DNA of 64,000 nucleotides from a virus: IMG/VR virus record IMGVR_UViG_3300015195_000004, positions 24,710-88,709 of that record. One strand, 5' to 3'. The position numbers and the translations under genes were made by a program. Shown piece after piece: positions 17,357-24,806 of the stretch (position 1 is the first letter of the stretch; each line of letters opens with the position of its first letter). The notes below the pieces were generated by a model, which made no database searches, was not told the origin of the DNA, and saw nothing but the letters and a program-made list of their open reading frames with translations.

Positions 17357-17659
17357 CTAAATCCCGCCGCCCAGTTGGGGCCGGTTCGGTGCCTCGGCAG
17401 ATACCCAATTACCTACACCAGAGATACAGAATTCATTTAGGTAATGAACCCTCATACCCTCATTATTAGGGCATTGATGAGATTCTATAGCAGAAAGTTC
17501 AGTGTTCGTGCCATTAACTACAACTACCCATTTAATAGCATACTTAGAATTGCACCAGGGGCATAAATACACATGAGAAATCTGTCCGTGGTTATCCAGA
17601 GTCTTCTCGGGCTCTACATGCTGTAGTCTACCTATCCAGTAGCCCTTATCTACGCTCAT
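17357..17659 (-). CDS. Zinc-ribbon-like hypothetical protein
   Basis: 100 aa. VYLCPWCNSKYAIKW is a CxxC ribbon knuckle, and a later Cys-Pro-Asn (QCPNNEG) could complete a site. The start overlaps the upstream stop as ATGA. It is one of a run of small Cys-containing proteins between 17 and 21 kb. No specific family is assigned. Confidence 0.5.
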   Translation of the reverse strand: MSVDKGYWIGRLQHVEPEKTLDNHGQISHVYLCPWCNSKYAIKWVVVVNGTNTELSAIESHQCPNNEGMRVHYLNEFCISGVGNWVSAEAPNRPQLGGGI

Positions 17660-17853
17660 AGTGTATATCCCATCTGTTCTAGTACTTTTATCTTCTTATT
17701 CCGCTTAAATCGCTTTTCTCTACATCTTTTACTACAAGTCTTCCTATAAGACCAGTAGGAGTCCATTAACATACTACACTCATCACAAAGGAGAGTATAG
17801 CGTTTAATCCTCTTCATATTAGAAGAAGGATAGATATTAGAGACACCATTCAT
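17656..17853 (-). CDS. Basic zinc-finger-like micro-protein
   Basis: 65 aa. Contains CDECSML and CSKRCREKRFKRNKK, a treble-clef-like cysteine pattern followed by a basic helix, suggesting nucleic-acid binding. I place the start at the ATG at 17851-17853; an upstream TTG is less likely. It is coupled to the downstream gene by an ATGA overlap. Confidence 0.5.
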   Translation of the reverse strand: MNGVSNIYPSSNMKRIKRYTLLCDECSMLMDSYWSYRKTCSKRCREKRFKRNKKIKVLEQMGYTL

Positions 17854-17879
17854 ACTTTCTTTACACAATCTTTACAAAA

Positions 17880-18428
17880 CTATAGAATTTGATAATCATT
17901 AGTTAATTCGTTCCATCTAAGTAAGTGACACTTCTTCCCCATCTTACCAGCTAGGAAGATTCCGAAGGCTGTTCCTCCAGTCGGAGTTAAGTATTCTGTA
18001 GGTCCATAGGGAGTAGCATTGTCTATTACCGAATCCCAGCCGGGCGCTGCATATACTTCACAACAGTCTGTTATCATCATTAAATTCCTGGCTTGTAATG
18101 ACTTAGTGCCGAATTTTAGTTTATCCCAAGGTGCCTTTTTAGTTAATTCAGCATACTCATTCCAATAAGGCTCAGTAAGGGTCCTATATTCTTCGTTAAC
18201 TACATCATAAGATGCCCCCACAGGTCTAGCCTGTCTTTCATAGTTTACCCAGGGGAGATAAAGTACATATTGTCCTATAGTTAATTTACTTACCCAAGCT
18301 TGGTCTGCCCCGAGGGCATTGCCTGATAATATACAATTATTAGAATCAGCTAGGCTCTTGCCCTTATTAGCCAGTATCTCTACTTGTTCTGGTGAGAGGC
18401 ACCTTGTACCTATTAGTGCCAGATTCAC
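17880..18428 (-). CDS. SLOG/DprA-like nucleotide-binding protein
   Basis: 182 aa with a GTG start that overlaps the preceding stop (GTGA). The N-terminus MNLALIGTRCLSPEQ followed by SGNALGADQAW is the SLOG superfamily pattern seen in DprA and LOG proteins (G-x-R, then SGxAxGxD). A later GGT segment (PTGGTAFGIFLAGKM) fits the second conserved loop. SLOG domains bind nucleotides or their derivatives. In phages they are small enzymes or possible sensors of host nucleotide signals. The substrate is unknown. Confidence 0.65.
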   Translation of the reverse strand: MNLALIGTRCLSPEQVEILANKGKSLADSNNCILSGNALGADQAWVSKLTIGQYVLYLPWVNYERQARPVGASYDVVNEEYRTLTEPYWNEYAELTKKAPWDKLKFGTKSLQARNLMMITDCCEVYAAPGWDSVIDNATPYGPTEYLTPTGGTAFGIFLAGKMGKKCHLLRWNELTNDYQIL

Positions 18429-18604
18429 AAGATACCGCAGTTTTCATGTGTACATAAACATTTATCTAGTCTTGAAAGATCATCAGACATAGAATCAGAC
18501 TCTTCTTCCAATTCGTCAACACGGGACTCAAGATAGGAAATGTATTCCTGTACTTCGTCTAAAGCTTCCGAATACCTATTATCTTTAATTGCAAAAGACT
18601 TCAT
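18425..18604 (-). CDS. Acidic coiled-coil micro-protein
   Basis: 59 aa from the ATG at 18602-18604, directly after the stop of the upstream gene. Residues 10-45 form a heptad-rich helix with many Glu and Asp (SRVDELEEESDSMSDD). The C-terminus holds two cysteines. An alternative upstream ATG at 18640 would overlap the neighbour. Function is unknown. Confidence 0.45.
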   Translation of the reverse strand: MKSFAIKDNRYSEALDEVQEYISYLESRVDELEEESDSMSDDLSRLDKCLCTHENCGIL

Positions 18605-18605
18605 C

Positions 18606-18755
18606 TTATTTATTGCACTCAAGTAATACAGTATCTTCAAGACTTTCTGACCACATTAAATCATCAATTTCTAAAAAGAACCCTGCGCCTATAACTGCAA
18701 CTTGAGAATCTAAATCATAGTCTGCTAGTTCTTTAATCAAATCCCTAACTGTCAT
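18606..18755 (-). CDS. 49-aa member of the LIxxL micro-protein family
   Basis: Begins MTVRDLIKELADYDLDSQV, the same pattern as the proteins at 26380, 27086 and 33171. Its start overlaps the stop of the preceding gene (ATGA). This small alpha/beta type is common in phages and plasmids, with no defined function. It is acidic towards the C-terminus. Confidence 0.55.
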   Translation of the reverse strand: MTVRDLIKELADYDLDSQVAVIGAGFFLEIDDLMWSESLEDTVLLECNK

Positions 18756-19225
18756 TTTTCTTCTTTAACCAATCCTTCTACAATTTTATAAATTGACTGT
18801 TCAGCATCTTTTATGTTCTTTTGTTCTGTCTCAACTAACTCATTGTGCATCTTGTTAGTTAAATAGCTACAGATTGCCGAATTATGATCGGAAGACATCT
18901 CCATAGTATCCTTGAGGGCGTTTGTAAGGGCCTGAGAGGTTCTGTACGTACTCAGCAGGTCAAATCCCATTACTGATACTGCAGCCCTTGCTGTAGGGTC
19001 CTTAGTGCCCAAATAGACTAATGCTATTAGAGTTTCTACTAATGATTCGATGCCGTTTGTGTCATATACTTGCTGTCCTGTAGGTAATCTACTTACTATA
19101 CAAGACATATATACTTTTATTTCATCTGCCTTAGATAATACAGGTTCTGCCGGTGCTGCAGAATTAACTACAACCTTTGGGCCATTAATAAATACATCTA
19201 AGGCTTGTTTAAAACGACTAAGCAT
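18752..19225 (-). CDS. Hypothetical helical protein
   Basis: 157 aa, largely helical, with two cysteines and a charged C-terminus (KIVEGLVKEEK). It lies in an operon with tight overlaps on both sides. No domain is recognised. Confidence 0.5.
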   Translation of the reverse strand: MLSRFKQALDVFINGPKVVVNSAAPAEPVLSKADEIKVYMSCIVSRLPTGQQVYDTNGIESLVETLIALVYLGTKDPTARAAVSVMGFDLLSTYRTSQALTNALKDTMEMSSDHNSAICSYLTNKMHNELVETEQKNIKDAEQSIYKIVEGLVKEEK

Positions 19226-19493
19226 TCTTCCACTTTCTATCCCGTTCTTTAATCATCTTGTTTAGTTCTCTATCTGACACTCCTGGCTGAACTACTATTT
19301 CCACATAGTAGGGCCGTTCCCAAAACAGAATCCTCGCTGTACCTTCGATAAAGCGGGTTCTTCGTTTAAGAGGCTCCGCAAATTCACAACCTCTATTGGG
19401 GCAAATACCATTCAAAAGGAGTCTTACCCCACATACACATCTTGGTTGGGCTAGGAAGGCTTCTCTTTGAGCCTCAGACCAGTTTCTGCACAT
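19218..19493 (-). CDS. Cys-rich hypothetical protein
   Basis: 91 aa. CVCGVRLLLNGICPNRGC forms a four-cysteine zinc-ribbon pattern, and the C-terminal half is basic (KMIKERDRKWKNA). The architecture suggests nucleic-acid or protein binding. It overlaps the downstream gene by 8 bases. Confidence 0.5.
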   Translation of the reverse strand: MCRNWSEAQREAFLAQPRCVCGVRLLLNGICPNRGCEFAEPLKRRTRFIEGTARILFWERPYYVEIVVQPGVSDRELNKMIKERDRKWKNA

Positions 19494-19495
19494 TA

Positions 19496-19648
19496 TTAGT
19501 GTGATTGCCTATAAATATGTAGTTGGTCATTTAGCACATGAACAGCATTAGTTAATGATTCAATGGCCTCTACAATTTTATTAGTACAAATTGTTATAGT
19601 CTGCGTCTCTTCTGTTTGGTTATGTGGGGCTTTGTTATAATCTAACAT
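19496..19648 (-). CDS. 50-aa hypothetical helical protein
   Basis: Begins MLDYNKAPHNQTEET and ends LNDQLHIYRQSH. Its ATG immediately follows the stop of the 19649 gene. It is predominantly one helix after a polar N-terminus. Function is unknown. Confidence 0.5.
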   Translation of the reverse strand: MLDYNKAPHNQTEETQTITICTNKIVEAIESLTNAVHVLNDQLHIYRQSH

Positions 19649-19828
19649 TTAGGCAGTATGATCCTTGTATCCTTGTTCAATAGCCTGATTCTCAGCTACT
19701 TGTGCTGCATCTGCTTTACGAAGCACCCACGCTGCTTTTTGTGATGCTGCGAGCTTAAGGCGTGATTCTTGGCTCATCTTGTAGCCGATTTTCCGACCCT
19801 TTTTCTTAATTTCAACTGTAATACTCAT
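19649..19828 (-). CDS. 59-aa basic protein, possible HTH-like or NUMOD-like
   Basis: Begins MSITVEIKKKGRKIGYKMSQ and has SRLKLAASQKAAWVLR in the middle. A beta-hairpin followed by a helix rich in Arg and Lys resembles the small NUMOD3/NUMOD1 DNA-binding motifs of homing nucleases, here without a nuclease. AAGGAAG precedes the ATG. It is the first gene after a perfect promoter and a 210-nt structured leader. Confidence 0.5.
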   Translation of the reverse strand: MSITVEIKKKGRKIGYKMSQESRLKLAASQKAAWVLRKADAAQVAENQAIEQGYKDHTA

Positions 19829-20041
19829 CTTTATTCTTCCTTTATTTTTTAGTGGTGAGAGCCTTTGGCCCCTCGTAGGACTCTCTTGCTACCTGGGCCT
19901 CAAAGTCTCCCAGTTTACTATACGGTTCTTATGTAATACGAATGTGGCTCTTGAGGGATCACAGTTTATTTAGCCTAGTCTGTGTCCTATGGGTATAGTA
20001 TCGTCATGCCGTCTCTCAGACCCTATCGACCTAACTTAGAC
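19829..20041 (-). ncRNA. Structured 5' leader or small RNA
   Basis: About 210 nt between a perfect promoter and the ribosome site of the 59-aa gene. It contains a CTGGG/CCCAG hairpin, a GAGAG/CTCTC long-range stem near the 3' end and a GTCTGAGAGAC element near the 5' end. No reading frame of useful length fits. It could be a riboswitch-like leader or an independent RNA. Confidence 0.4.
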
Positions 20042-20047
20042 TATGTA

Positions 20048-20076
20048 ATTATATACTATTATTCTACAATTGTCAA
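20048..20076 (-). promoter_or_regulatory. Perfect sigma70-type promoter for the structured leader
   Basis: TTGACA (20071-20076), 17-bp spacer, TATAAT (20048-20053), both boxes at consensus. Confidence 0.8.
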
Positions 20077-20079
20077 GCC

Positions 20080-20316
20080 TTAAAAAGGCCAATCTTTAGG
20101 TAATGTTGCTTTAAGCTGATTCTGCCATTTTCTATTCTGAAATAGTGCCGCTATGCACTCCTCAGAGCAGAAGTGAAATTCCGGGGTGCAGTCTAGGTTT
20201 TCTGAGCCATAGCCGAAACTGAGGCTAACTGTGTTAAAATCAGTAACTATTTGGCACTGATCACAAATAAAGCCAGTTTGTATCCAAGTCTTTTGTAGTT
20301 CTGTTCTTATACTCAT
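20080..20316 (-). CDS. Zinc-ribbon micro-protein
   Basis: 78 aa from the ATG that overlaps the upstream stop (ATGA). CDQCQIV and CSEECIAALF form a CxxC/CxxxC pair separated by about 35 residues, a treble-clef-like arrangement. A polar helical C-terminus follows. It is probably a protein- or DNA-binding adaptor. Confidence 0.55.
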   Translation of the reverse strand: MSIRTELQKTWIQTGFICDQCQIVTDFNTVSLSFGYGSENLDCTPEFHFCSEECIAALFQNRKWQNQLKATLPKDWPF

Positions 20317-20687
20317 ACAAATGTTCCAATCTCCCATTTCTTTGCCTGATATTCGGGGCAGTTCGTTTGAAAAATAAATTCCAACTTAGTAGCCTTCGCA
20401 AAATAATACTCTGTCAAAGCCCCAGGGGACTTTTCCCAACCGTCTAGTAAATAAATTGCCTGGCAAGTAGCTATAAGTTTTATATCATGTACTAGAATGT
20501 CTGTATAGTTAAAGTTTGCCGGATGGCCCTTACTCCAGTCATGAAAAGGATAGAGCCTGCGGTCCTCTGAGGCTGGTGAAATTACTTCCCATCCTTGTTT
20601 GGTAAGAAGCTTCTCAGCAGAATCAAATGCTGGAAAGTTAAGGTCTTTGTAGCCGCTTATACCCCCGCATATATATAGACGTTTCAT
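20313..20687 (-). CDS. DUF4406 protein, nucleoside deoxyribosyltransferase-like fold
   Basis: 124 aa. MKRLYICGGISGYKDLNFPAF matches the DUF4406 opening (YIaGpisG, then N-x-P-F). DILVHDIKLIATCQAIYLL and GWEKSPGALTEYYFAK give the conserved Asp and the S-x-G-A-x-x-E signature. These proteins resemble nucleoside 2-deoxyribosyltransferases and may act on modified nucleotides. It lies close to two deaminases, which supports a nucleotide role. Confidence 0.75.
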   Translation of the reverse strand: MKRLYICGGISGYKDLNFPAFDSAEKLLTKQGWEVISPASEDRRLYPFHDWSKGHPANFNYTDILVHDIKLIATCQAIYLLDGWEKSPGALTEYYFAKATKLEFIFQTNCPEYQAKKWEIGTFV

Positions 20688-20978
20688 TCAGTAAACGTCG
20701 CCTGATTCGGAAATTTTCTTGTCCTCATAAGGATTAACCATTCTACGCACCATCTCAAGTTTGCAAGCTTCTAATGCACCAATGGCACCATTCAAATCTG
20801 AATAACAAGGAGTAACCTTGCCGCCGCACTTAAGGAAAGCCTGAAGGATTACTGTGAATACGTAGTTAAGATGCCCTACCTCGAAGTTGCAGTCATATGA
20901 TTCGTTCTCAATATGGTCGCATAATGGAGTAAGGAACTGGCGGAGATTTTCTCTCTCAGATTGCTTAATGTAGGGCAC
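20688..20978 (-). CDS. DUF6899 family protein
   Basis: 96 aa. The N-terminal MPYIKQSERENLRQF, the middle VGHLNYVFTVIL, the segment AIGALEACKLEMVRRM, and the C-terminal NPYEDKK and GDVY give the full conserved pattern of this small phage family. Function is unknown. It is helical and likely globular, within the leftward accessory operon. Confidence 0.75.
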   Translation of the reverse strand: MPYIKQSERENLRQFLTPLCDHIENESYDCNFEVGHLNYVFTVILQAFLKCGGKVTPCYSDLNGAIGALEACKLEMVRRMVNPYEDKKISESGDVY

Positions 20979-20981
20979 TCT

Positions 20982-21263
20982 TTACTCCTTTACAACCTTA
21001 GCATATTTTTGAACTAAGTCTAGTGCAGTACGATAACCCATTTCCATATCCCTAACACTAACCCAATCAATTCCATCTTGAATCCCAGGAAGTTTTGCTC
21101 CATATGGAATTGTAAATATAGCTTCAAGGGAATCAAGCACCCCAAGAAGTTCACCAGCTAAAAACCTCACCTCTGATCCTTTCTCATTACGGTCCCAAGA
21201 TGCTAAAGCCTCTTGACGACATACAGCGAGATCAATGGGTCCAAATTTGGCTTGTATTTTCAT
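20982..21263 (-). CDS. Hypothetical helical protein
   Basis: 93 aa, begins MKIQAKFGPIDLAVCRQE. It has no motif. It overlaps the upstream gene by ATGA and is followed 3 bases later by the DUF6899 gene. Confidence 0.5.
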   Translation of the reverse strand: MKIQAKFGPIDLAVCRQEALASWDRNEKGSEVRFLAGELLGVLDSLEAIFTIPYGAKLPGIQDGIDWVSVRDMEMGYRTALDLVQKYAKVVKE

Positions 21264-21556
21264 AATTTCTCCTTACTCCTTTTTTGGTAGTTTAATATAA
21301 TATCATCCACAGTAAGATTACATACTATGGTTTCTGATAATTCTTTACTAGCAGTGTGCCAAAACCCTTCTGAATCTTGGTATTCAGGAACTTCTTTAAA
21401 TTTAAAACTGACAGTACCTTTTACACTACCCAGCGGATCAGAATAGTGTCTAGTAGCATAGATGTCACATTTCGGGCATTTAATATCATTCTGTATTTGT
21501 TCTAGAATTTCTAAGCATGTAGTGGGTTTCTTTTTAAGTTTAAGAAAATTAAACAT
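21260..21556 (-). CDS. Zinc-ribbon-like hypothetical protein
   Basis: 98 aa from the ATG at 21554-21556, which overlaps the end of the upstream gene. CLEILEQIQNDIKCPKCDIY contains a CxxC knuckle. The middle is beta-rich (GTVSFKFKEV). A longer frame to 21598 is possible but lies inside the neighbour. Confidence 0.45.
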   Translation of the reverse strand: MFNFLKLKKKPTTCLEILEQIQNDIKCPKCDIYATRHYSDPLGSVKGTVSFKFKEVPEYQDSEGFWHTASKELSETIVCNLTVDDIILNYQKRSKEKL

Positions 21557-21821
21557 TTTGGTATCCAAGTACAGTTGCGGTGCCATCACACAGTTCAATC
21601 CATGTAGAAACTGATGTCTCTTTGAAGTTATCTGAACTGCTTCCTACTGGAAAAGGGAAGGTAAGAAGTTTTGTTCCGTATAAAGGTTTACTAACAGTAT
21701 ATGTATCTGTATCAGGAAGTTCAATACCTAATCTTACTTGATCCCTTAGGTATGTATTCAGTGCCTCAAGTCGATCCTCGGCTATTACGTATGCATCGTT
21801 CTCTACTAAATACATTCTCAT
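21549..21821 (-). CDS. Hypothetical protein
   Basis: 90 aa, begins MRMYLVENDAYVIAEDR, alpha/beta, C-terminus VLGYQNV. An ATG-AGA-ATG start directly follows the deaminase-like gene. Function is unknown. Confidence 0.5.
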   Translation of the reverse strand: MRMYLVENDAYVIAEDRLEALNTYLRDQVRLGIELPDTDTYTVSKPLYGTKLLTFPFPVGSSSDNFKETSVSTWIELCDGTATVLGYQNV

Positions 21822-22184
21822 CTATAACACTCTTTCTGAAGCAAATCCAAGCTCTGTGGTGTAAACAAACTTTCTGATTTTCCCTGTTGCCTTAATTAAT
21901 TCGAGGCATTCTTTACAGGGTCTGCTCATTCCTAATGATCCATCATGCTTACTGCGATAAATATATAATACAGCATTTCTATCCTCTTTGTCAAGGTGCC
22001 GCATTACGGCCAATTCGCAGTGTATCCAGTTCTCCCTACTTTTGCTAGAAGGGTGCGTTTTAAATATATTGGACGAAACTGCCATCTTATTACCTACCAT
22101 AAGAACAGCTACCATTTTTTTACGTTTCCAGCCATCTTTATTAAAGTAATTACGTGCCATCTTCAGGCCAAAAGGTAGTTTCAT
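21822..22184 (-). CDS. Cytidine deaminase-like zinc enzyme
   Basis: 120 aa. The catalytic HxE (H55-C-E57 in WIHCELAVMRHL) and the zinc-ligand PCxxC (P89-C-K-E-C93) are both present with typical spacing. This is the nucleotide-deaminase fold. It is shorter than classical dCMP deaminases and is basic near the N-terminus. The substrate could be a nucleoside, nucleotide or base in DNA or RNA. A separate dCMP-deaminase-like gene lies 450 bases away, so the roles probably differ. Confidence 0.65.
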   Translation of the reverse strand: MKLPFGLKMARNYFNKDGWKRKKMVAVLMVGNKMAVSSNIFKTHPSSKSRENWIHCELAVMRHLDKEDRNAVLYIYRSKHDGSLGMSRPCKECLELIKATGKIRKFVYTTELGFASERVL

Positions 22185-22192
22185 ATAATCCT

Positions 22193-22594
22193 TTATCTAA
22201 CGCAGTTACTACAAGTAGATGTCAGTTTAACGATGATGTCGTGAGCTATAGCGACTTGTGGGTAAAATACTGCCACCCAGTTCCATACATACAAAAGGTT
22301 CCCTAAAGCTATACAATATCCTATGACAGGGACGAAATACAGCATAATCGCCGGAGTTGGGCCCCCATCAGAATAAAACATAGTATGTTTTAGTGGATTT
22401 AAGCATACATACAACGCTAATGAAGCAAGAATCAGGAAGAGAATGCCGACTATAATACCTTCCAGTCCCATAACTCGCTCTACACCTAATACTAGGTCTA
22501 TGGTCTGGGGGCCATATTGATGGGCTGCTACGCTGACAGTCTTGGTAATTTCAGAGCCGATTTTCTCTAACTCTGAGAAATATTCATTATTCAT
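22193..22594 (-). CDS. Membrane protein with two or three helices
   Basis: 133 aa. A polar N-terminal 40 residues precedes a segment with VERVMGLEGIIVGILFLIL and a second hydrophobic region (PAIMLYFVPVIGYCIALGNLL). Its promoter leaves only 6 nt before the ATG, so translation would be leaderless. Function is unknown; an inner-membrane superinfection or holin-like role is possible. Confidence 0.55.
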   Translation of the reverse strand: MNNEYFSELEKIGSEITKTVSVAAHQYGPQTIDLVLGVERVMGLEGIIVGILFLILASLALYVCLNPLKHTMFYSDGGPTPAIMLYFVPVIGYCIALGNLLYVWNWVAVFYPQVAIAHDIIVKLTSTCSNCVR

Positions 22595-22600
22595 GTACTT

Positions 22601-22629
22601 ATCCTATCATAGTATTTAAACTAAGTCAA
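22601..22629 (-). promoter_or_regulatory. Sigma70-type promoter, leaderless
   Basis: TTGACT (22624-22629), 17-bp spacer, TAGGAT (22601-22606). The ATG at 22592-22594 is 6 nt beyond. Confidence 0.7.
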
Positions 22630-22632
22630 GTG

Positions 22633-22986
22633 TTATTCTTGTGTCCAGAACATTTTCTGAATGCCTGCTTGCTTAAGGCGCATTTCGCAACGGGCACACG
22701 GTTTGTGGGTAGCATATAAAATACTACCATCAACACTAATGCCGAATTTTGCGGCAGTCAACAGGGCATTTTCTGAATCATGAATAGTTCTTTGGCAGTG
22801 ATTAGACTCCACAAGACATCCTACTTCATCACACTCAGGAGCACCTGACTGACTTCCGTTATAACCAGTAGCGAGAATCCTATTATCCCGTACTAAAACA
22901 CATCCTACTCGTTTTCTAGGACATGTAGCTCTAGTAGAAATTACTTGAGCCAAGTTAAGGAAATAAGTTTCCCATGAAGGTTTCAT
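22633..22986 (-). CDS. dCMP deaminase family protein with shifted catalytic Glu
   Basis: 117 aa. It has the dCMP-deaminase layout: RKRVGCVLVRDN, GYNGSQSGAP, a Cys-rich insert, and zinc ligands PCARC (C97, C100). The proton-shuttle motif reads H69-D-S-E72-N-A instead of H-A-E-x-N-A, so Glu is one residue later than usual. The enzyme would make dUMP for thymidylate synthesis, in keeping with ThyX at 56 kb. It overlaps the radical SAM gene by ATGA. Confidence 0.75.
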   Translation of the reverse strand: MKPSWETYFLNLAQVISTRATCPRKRVGCVLVRDNRILATGYNGSQSGAPECDEVGCLVESNHCQRTIHDSENALLTAAKFGISVDGSILYATHKPCARCEMRLKQAGIQKMFWTQE

Positions 22987-23858
22987 TTTCCTACGAACAT
23001 CCCGCAGGACGCCTTAACATCGAATCCGACCTTACCTATTATTTTAACATCTGACCCAGGCAGAGAATCTTTAAGGAACTGAGCATTTCGTTCAATAATA
23101 CACACTTCAGGTTCTTTACCTTGCAGAGTTGAATAAGGATTATATCTCACCACATTAAAATCAACTCGTAGATTAAAGGCCTTTATTGCTTCTACAATAC
23201 TAGTCAAAGTTTCTATAGAATCATTCTCGCCCTCAATAAATGCCCAGTGCAACTTAATAATCTTGTGGGACTCGTCTTGATAGTCCTTCAGTTTCTCTAG
23301 GGCTAGAAGGGGGTCTAATGCCTTAGGCAACCACCTCTTACGGAATGTGGGGTCCATACTATAGAGGGAATAGTAAATGTCTGGTGTGTAGTCCTGGAAA
23401 ATCTCTGAGAGGTTCTTATCCTTCATTTCAAGAGGCATAATAGTTGAATACTTAAACTTAGGAATTACATTATAATCTCTAGCAATGTCTCCAAGGGCTC
23501 TGCATAGCCTACTTCCTCCCTGGTTATCAATTACACGAGGGTTACAGAATACTTCTCCGCGTGACATAAAATTAAAATGCATAGACTTAGCAGGTTCTTT
23601 AGTTACATAATGCTCGCACACTTGCCAAGCCTGTTCCTGGTAATCCTCAATATCAAGGAACTTATACTTCGTTTGTCCTGTTTGAGTAAGGTGACACATT
23701 CTGCAGGCTTTATCACAGCCAGTCATACTAGACAGATAGCAGATAAAGTACTCATCAGTACGTCTTACATACCTGGCCTCAATCTTACCAGGAAAGTCGC
23801 CTTCTGTTACAAAGTTAACTGAGGCGTCTTCTTGACTATGAAATATTGTATTTGACAT
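22983..23858 (-). CDS. RlmN/Cfr-like radical SAM methyltransferase
   Basis: 291 aa. The iron-sulphur motif C48-x3-C52-x2-C55 is in SSMTGCDKACRMCHLTQTG. The C-terminus (VGFDVKASCGMFVGK) carries a Cys at 285 in the position of the methyl-carrying Cys of RlmN and Cfr. FMSRGEVFCNP supplies the SAM-binding G-E. RlmN methylates 23S A2503 and some tRNAs at adenine C2, and Cfr at C8. It is shorter than cellular RlmN (about 380 aa), lacking the N-terminal RNA-binding domain. The target in this phage is unknown. Confidence 0.7.
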   Translation of the reverse strand: MSNTIFHSQEDASVNFVTEGDFPGKIEARYVRRTDEYFICYLSSMTGCDKACRMCHLTQTGQTKYKFLDIEDYQEQAWQVCEHYVTKEPAKSMHFNFMSRGEVFCNPRVIDNQGGSRLCRALGDIARDYNVIPKFKYSTIMPLEMKDKNLSEIFQDYTPDIYYSLYSMDPTFRKRWLPKALDPLLALEKLKDYQDESHKIIKLHWAFIEGENDSIETLTSIVEAIKAFNLRVDFNVVRYNPYSTLQGKEPEVCIIERNAQFLKDSLPGSDVKIIGKVGFDVKASCGMFVGK

Positions 23859-23880
23859 TAACTACATCCTTGTTATACAT

Positions 23881-24576
23881 TTACTTCTCTAACTCCTCTA
23901 AAAACTTCTTGTATATAATAGCTCCGTATGTTCCTACTTCTGTTATTCCTGCACTTATTAATGTTCCGTTCATTTTTGCAGCTAATGCCGCATTTAGGGC
24001 AGCAGACATAAGTTCTGGTATCACTTTGTACTTACTAGGGAACCTAGCATAATCATTCCATAGATCAAAAGTAGGGTCAGGAACACTAACATCAATTCCC
24101 TTAGTGGCTTCTTGGTATGCAGATTCTATACTATTGCATAATGCTTGATTATAGTTCTGGGCTTGAGATTTATCAAATCCTCCCCAATAGTTCTCATGAA
24201 GCTCAATAGGTATGTGGTTATCGTTCAGAAATTTATAATCTTCCATATTAGGATTAGCTTGTGACACAACGCACTCTTCACAGGTTTTAGGATCATGAGG
24301 ATGCAGCATAGTTTCACTTTGATAATCATCAGAGGCCGAACTATCGTAGTAGTCTGATTCCCAGTCAGCAATATCCTCATTCACAAACTCTAGTTCATGG
24401 TCCTTAAACACGTTCCCTTCTCCAGGAAATGGAGTTAGCACTATCCAGCCTGTGGAATCGAATTCCTTAACAGTATATACCTGGTCTGTGGCATAAACAT
24501 AATCCGATTGTGTTGGAGTTTTAATCCTAACCAAATCTCCAATTTCAAAAATACTTCTCATCTGGCTCCCTATCAT
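23881..24576 (-). CDS. Hypothetical protein with SH3/KOW-like N-terminus
   Basis: 231 aa from the ATG overlapping the upstream stop (ATGA); an ATG at 24559-24561 with a GGGAG site is an alternative. FEIGDLVRIKTPTQSDYVY near the start resembles a KOW/SH3 barrel. The middle is acidic with a CEEC pair, and the C-terminus is helical. Function is unknown. Confidence 0.5.
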   Translation of the reverse strand: MIGSQMRSIFEIGDLVRIKTPTQSDYVYATDQVYTVKEFDSTGWIVLTPFPGEGNVFKDHELEFVNEDIADWESDYYDSSASDDYQSETMLHPHDPKTCEECVVSQANPNMEDYKFLNDNHIPIELHENYWGGFDKSQAQNYNQALCNSIESAYQEATKGIDVSVPDPTFDLWNDYARFPSKYKVIPELMSAALNAALAAKMNGTLISAGITEVGTYGAIIYKKFLEELEK

Positions 24577-24806
24577 ATCTTTTCTCCTCTGTGATTCCAC
24601 AATCCTAGTAAACACATAATTAAGTACACTGAATAGCTGCAAAATAAGCCCCAAGCGTGATAGTGCCATGCAACCGGCATTAAGGCTACATCAGATAAAG
24701 TGCCTAACAAAAACCCCTGGTTAGGCCTCTTATAGGCCAGCATCATTGATCCTAAGGGACCAGCAACAGAACCTAGTATCTCCAGTACCCAATAAGGATT
24801 AAGCAA
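24573..24806 (-). CDS. PnuC- or nicotinamide-transporter-like small membrane protein
   Basis: 77 aa from a TTG start that overlaps the preceding stop. Three hydrophobic segments contain MLAYKRPNQGFLLGTLSDV and MPVAWHYHAWGLF, then CLLGLWNHRGEKI. The layout and the G-x-x-N/W-x-W residues recall half of a SWEET/PnuC-type transporter or phage small membrane proteins. The assignment is tentative. Confidence 0.4.
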   Translation of the reverse strand: MLNPYWVLEILGSVAGPLGSMMLAYKRPNQGFLLGTLSDVALMPVAWHYHAWGLFCSYSVYLIMCLLGLWNHRGEKI

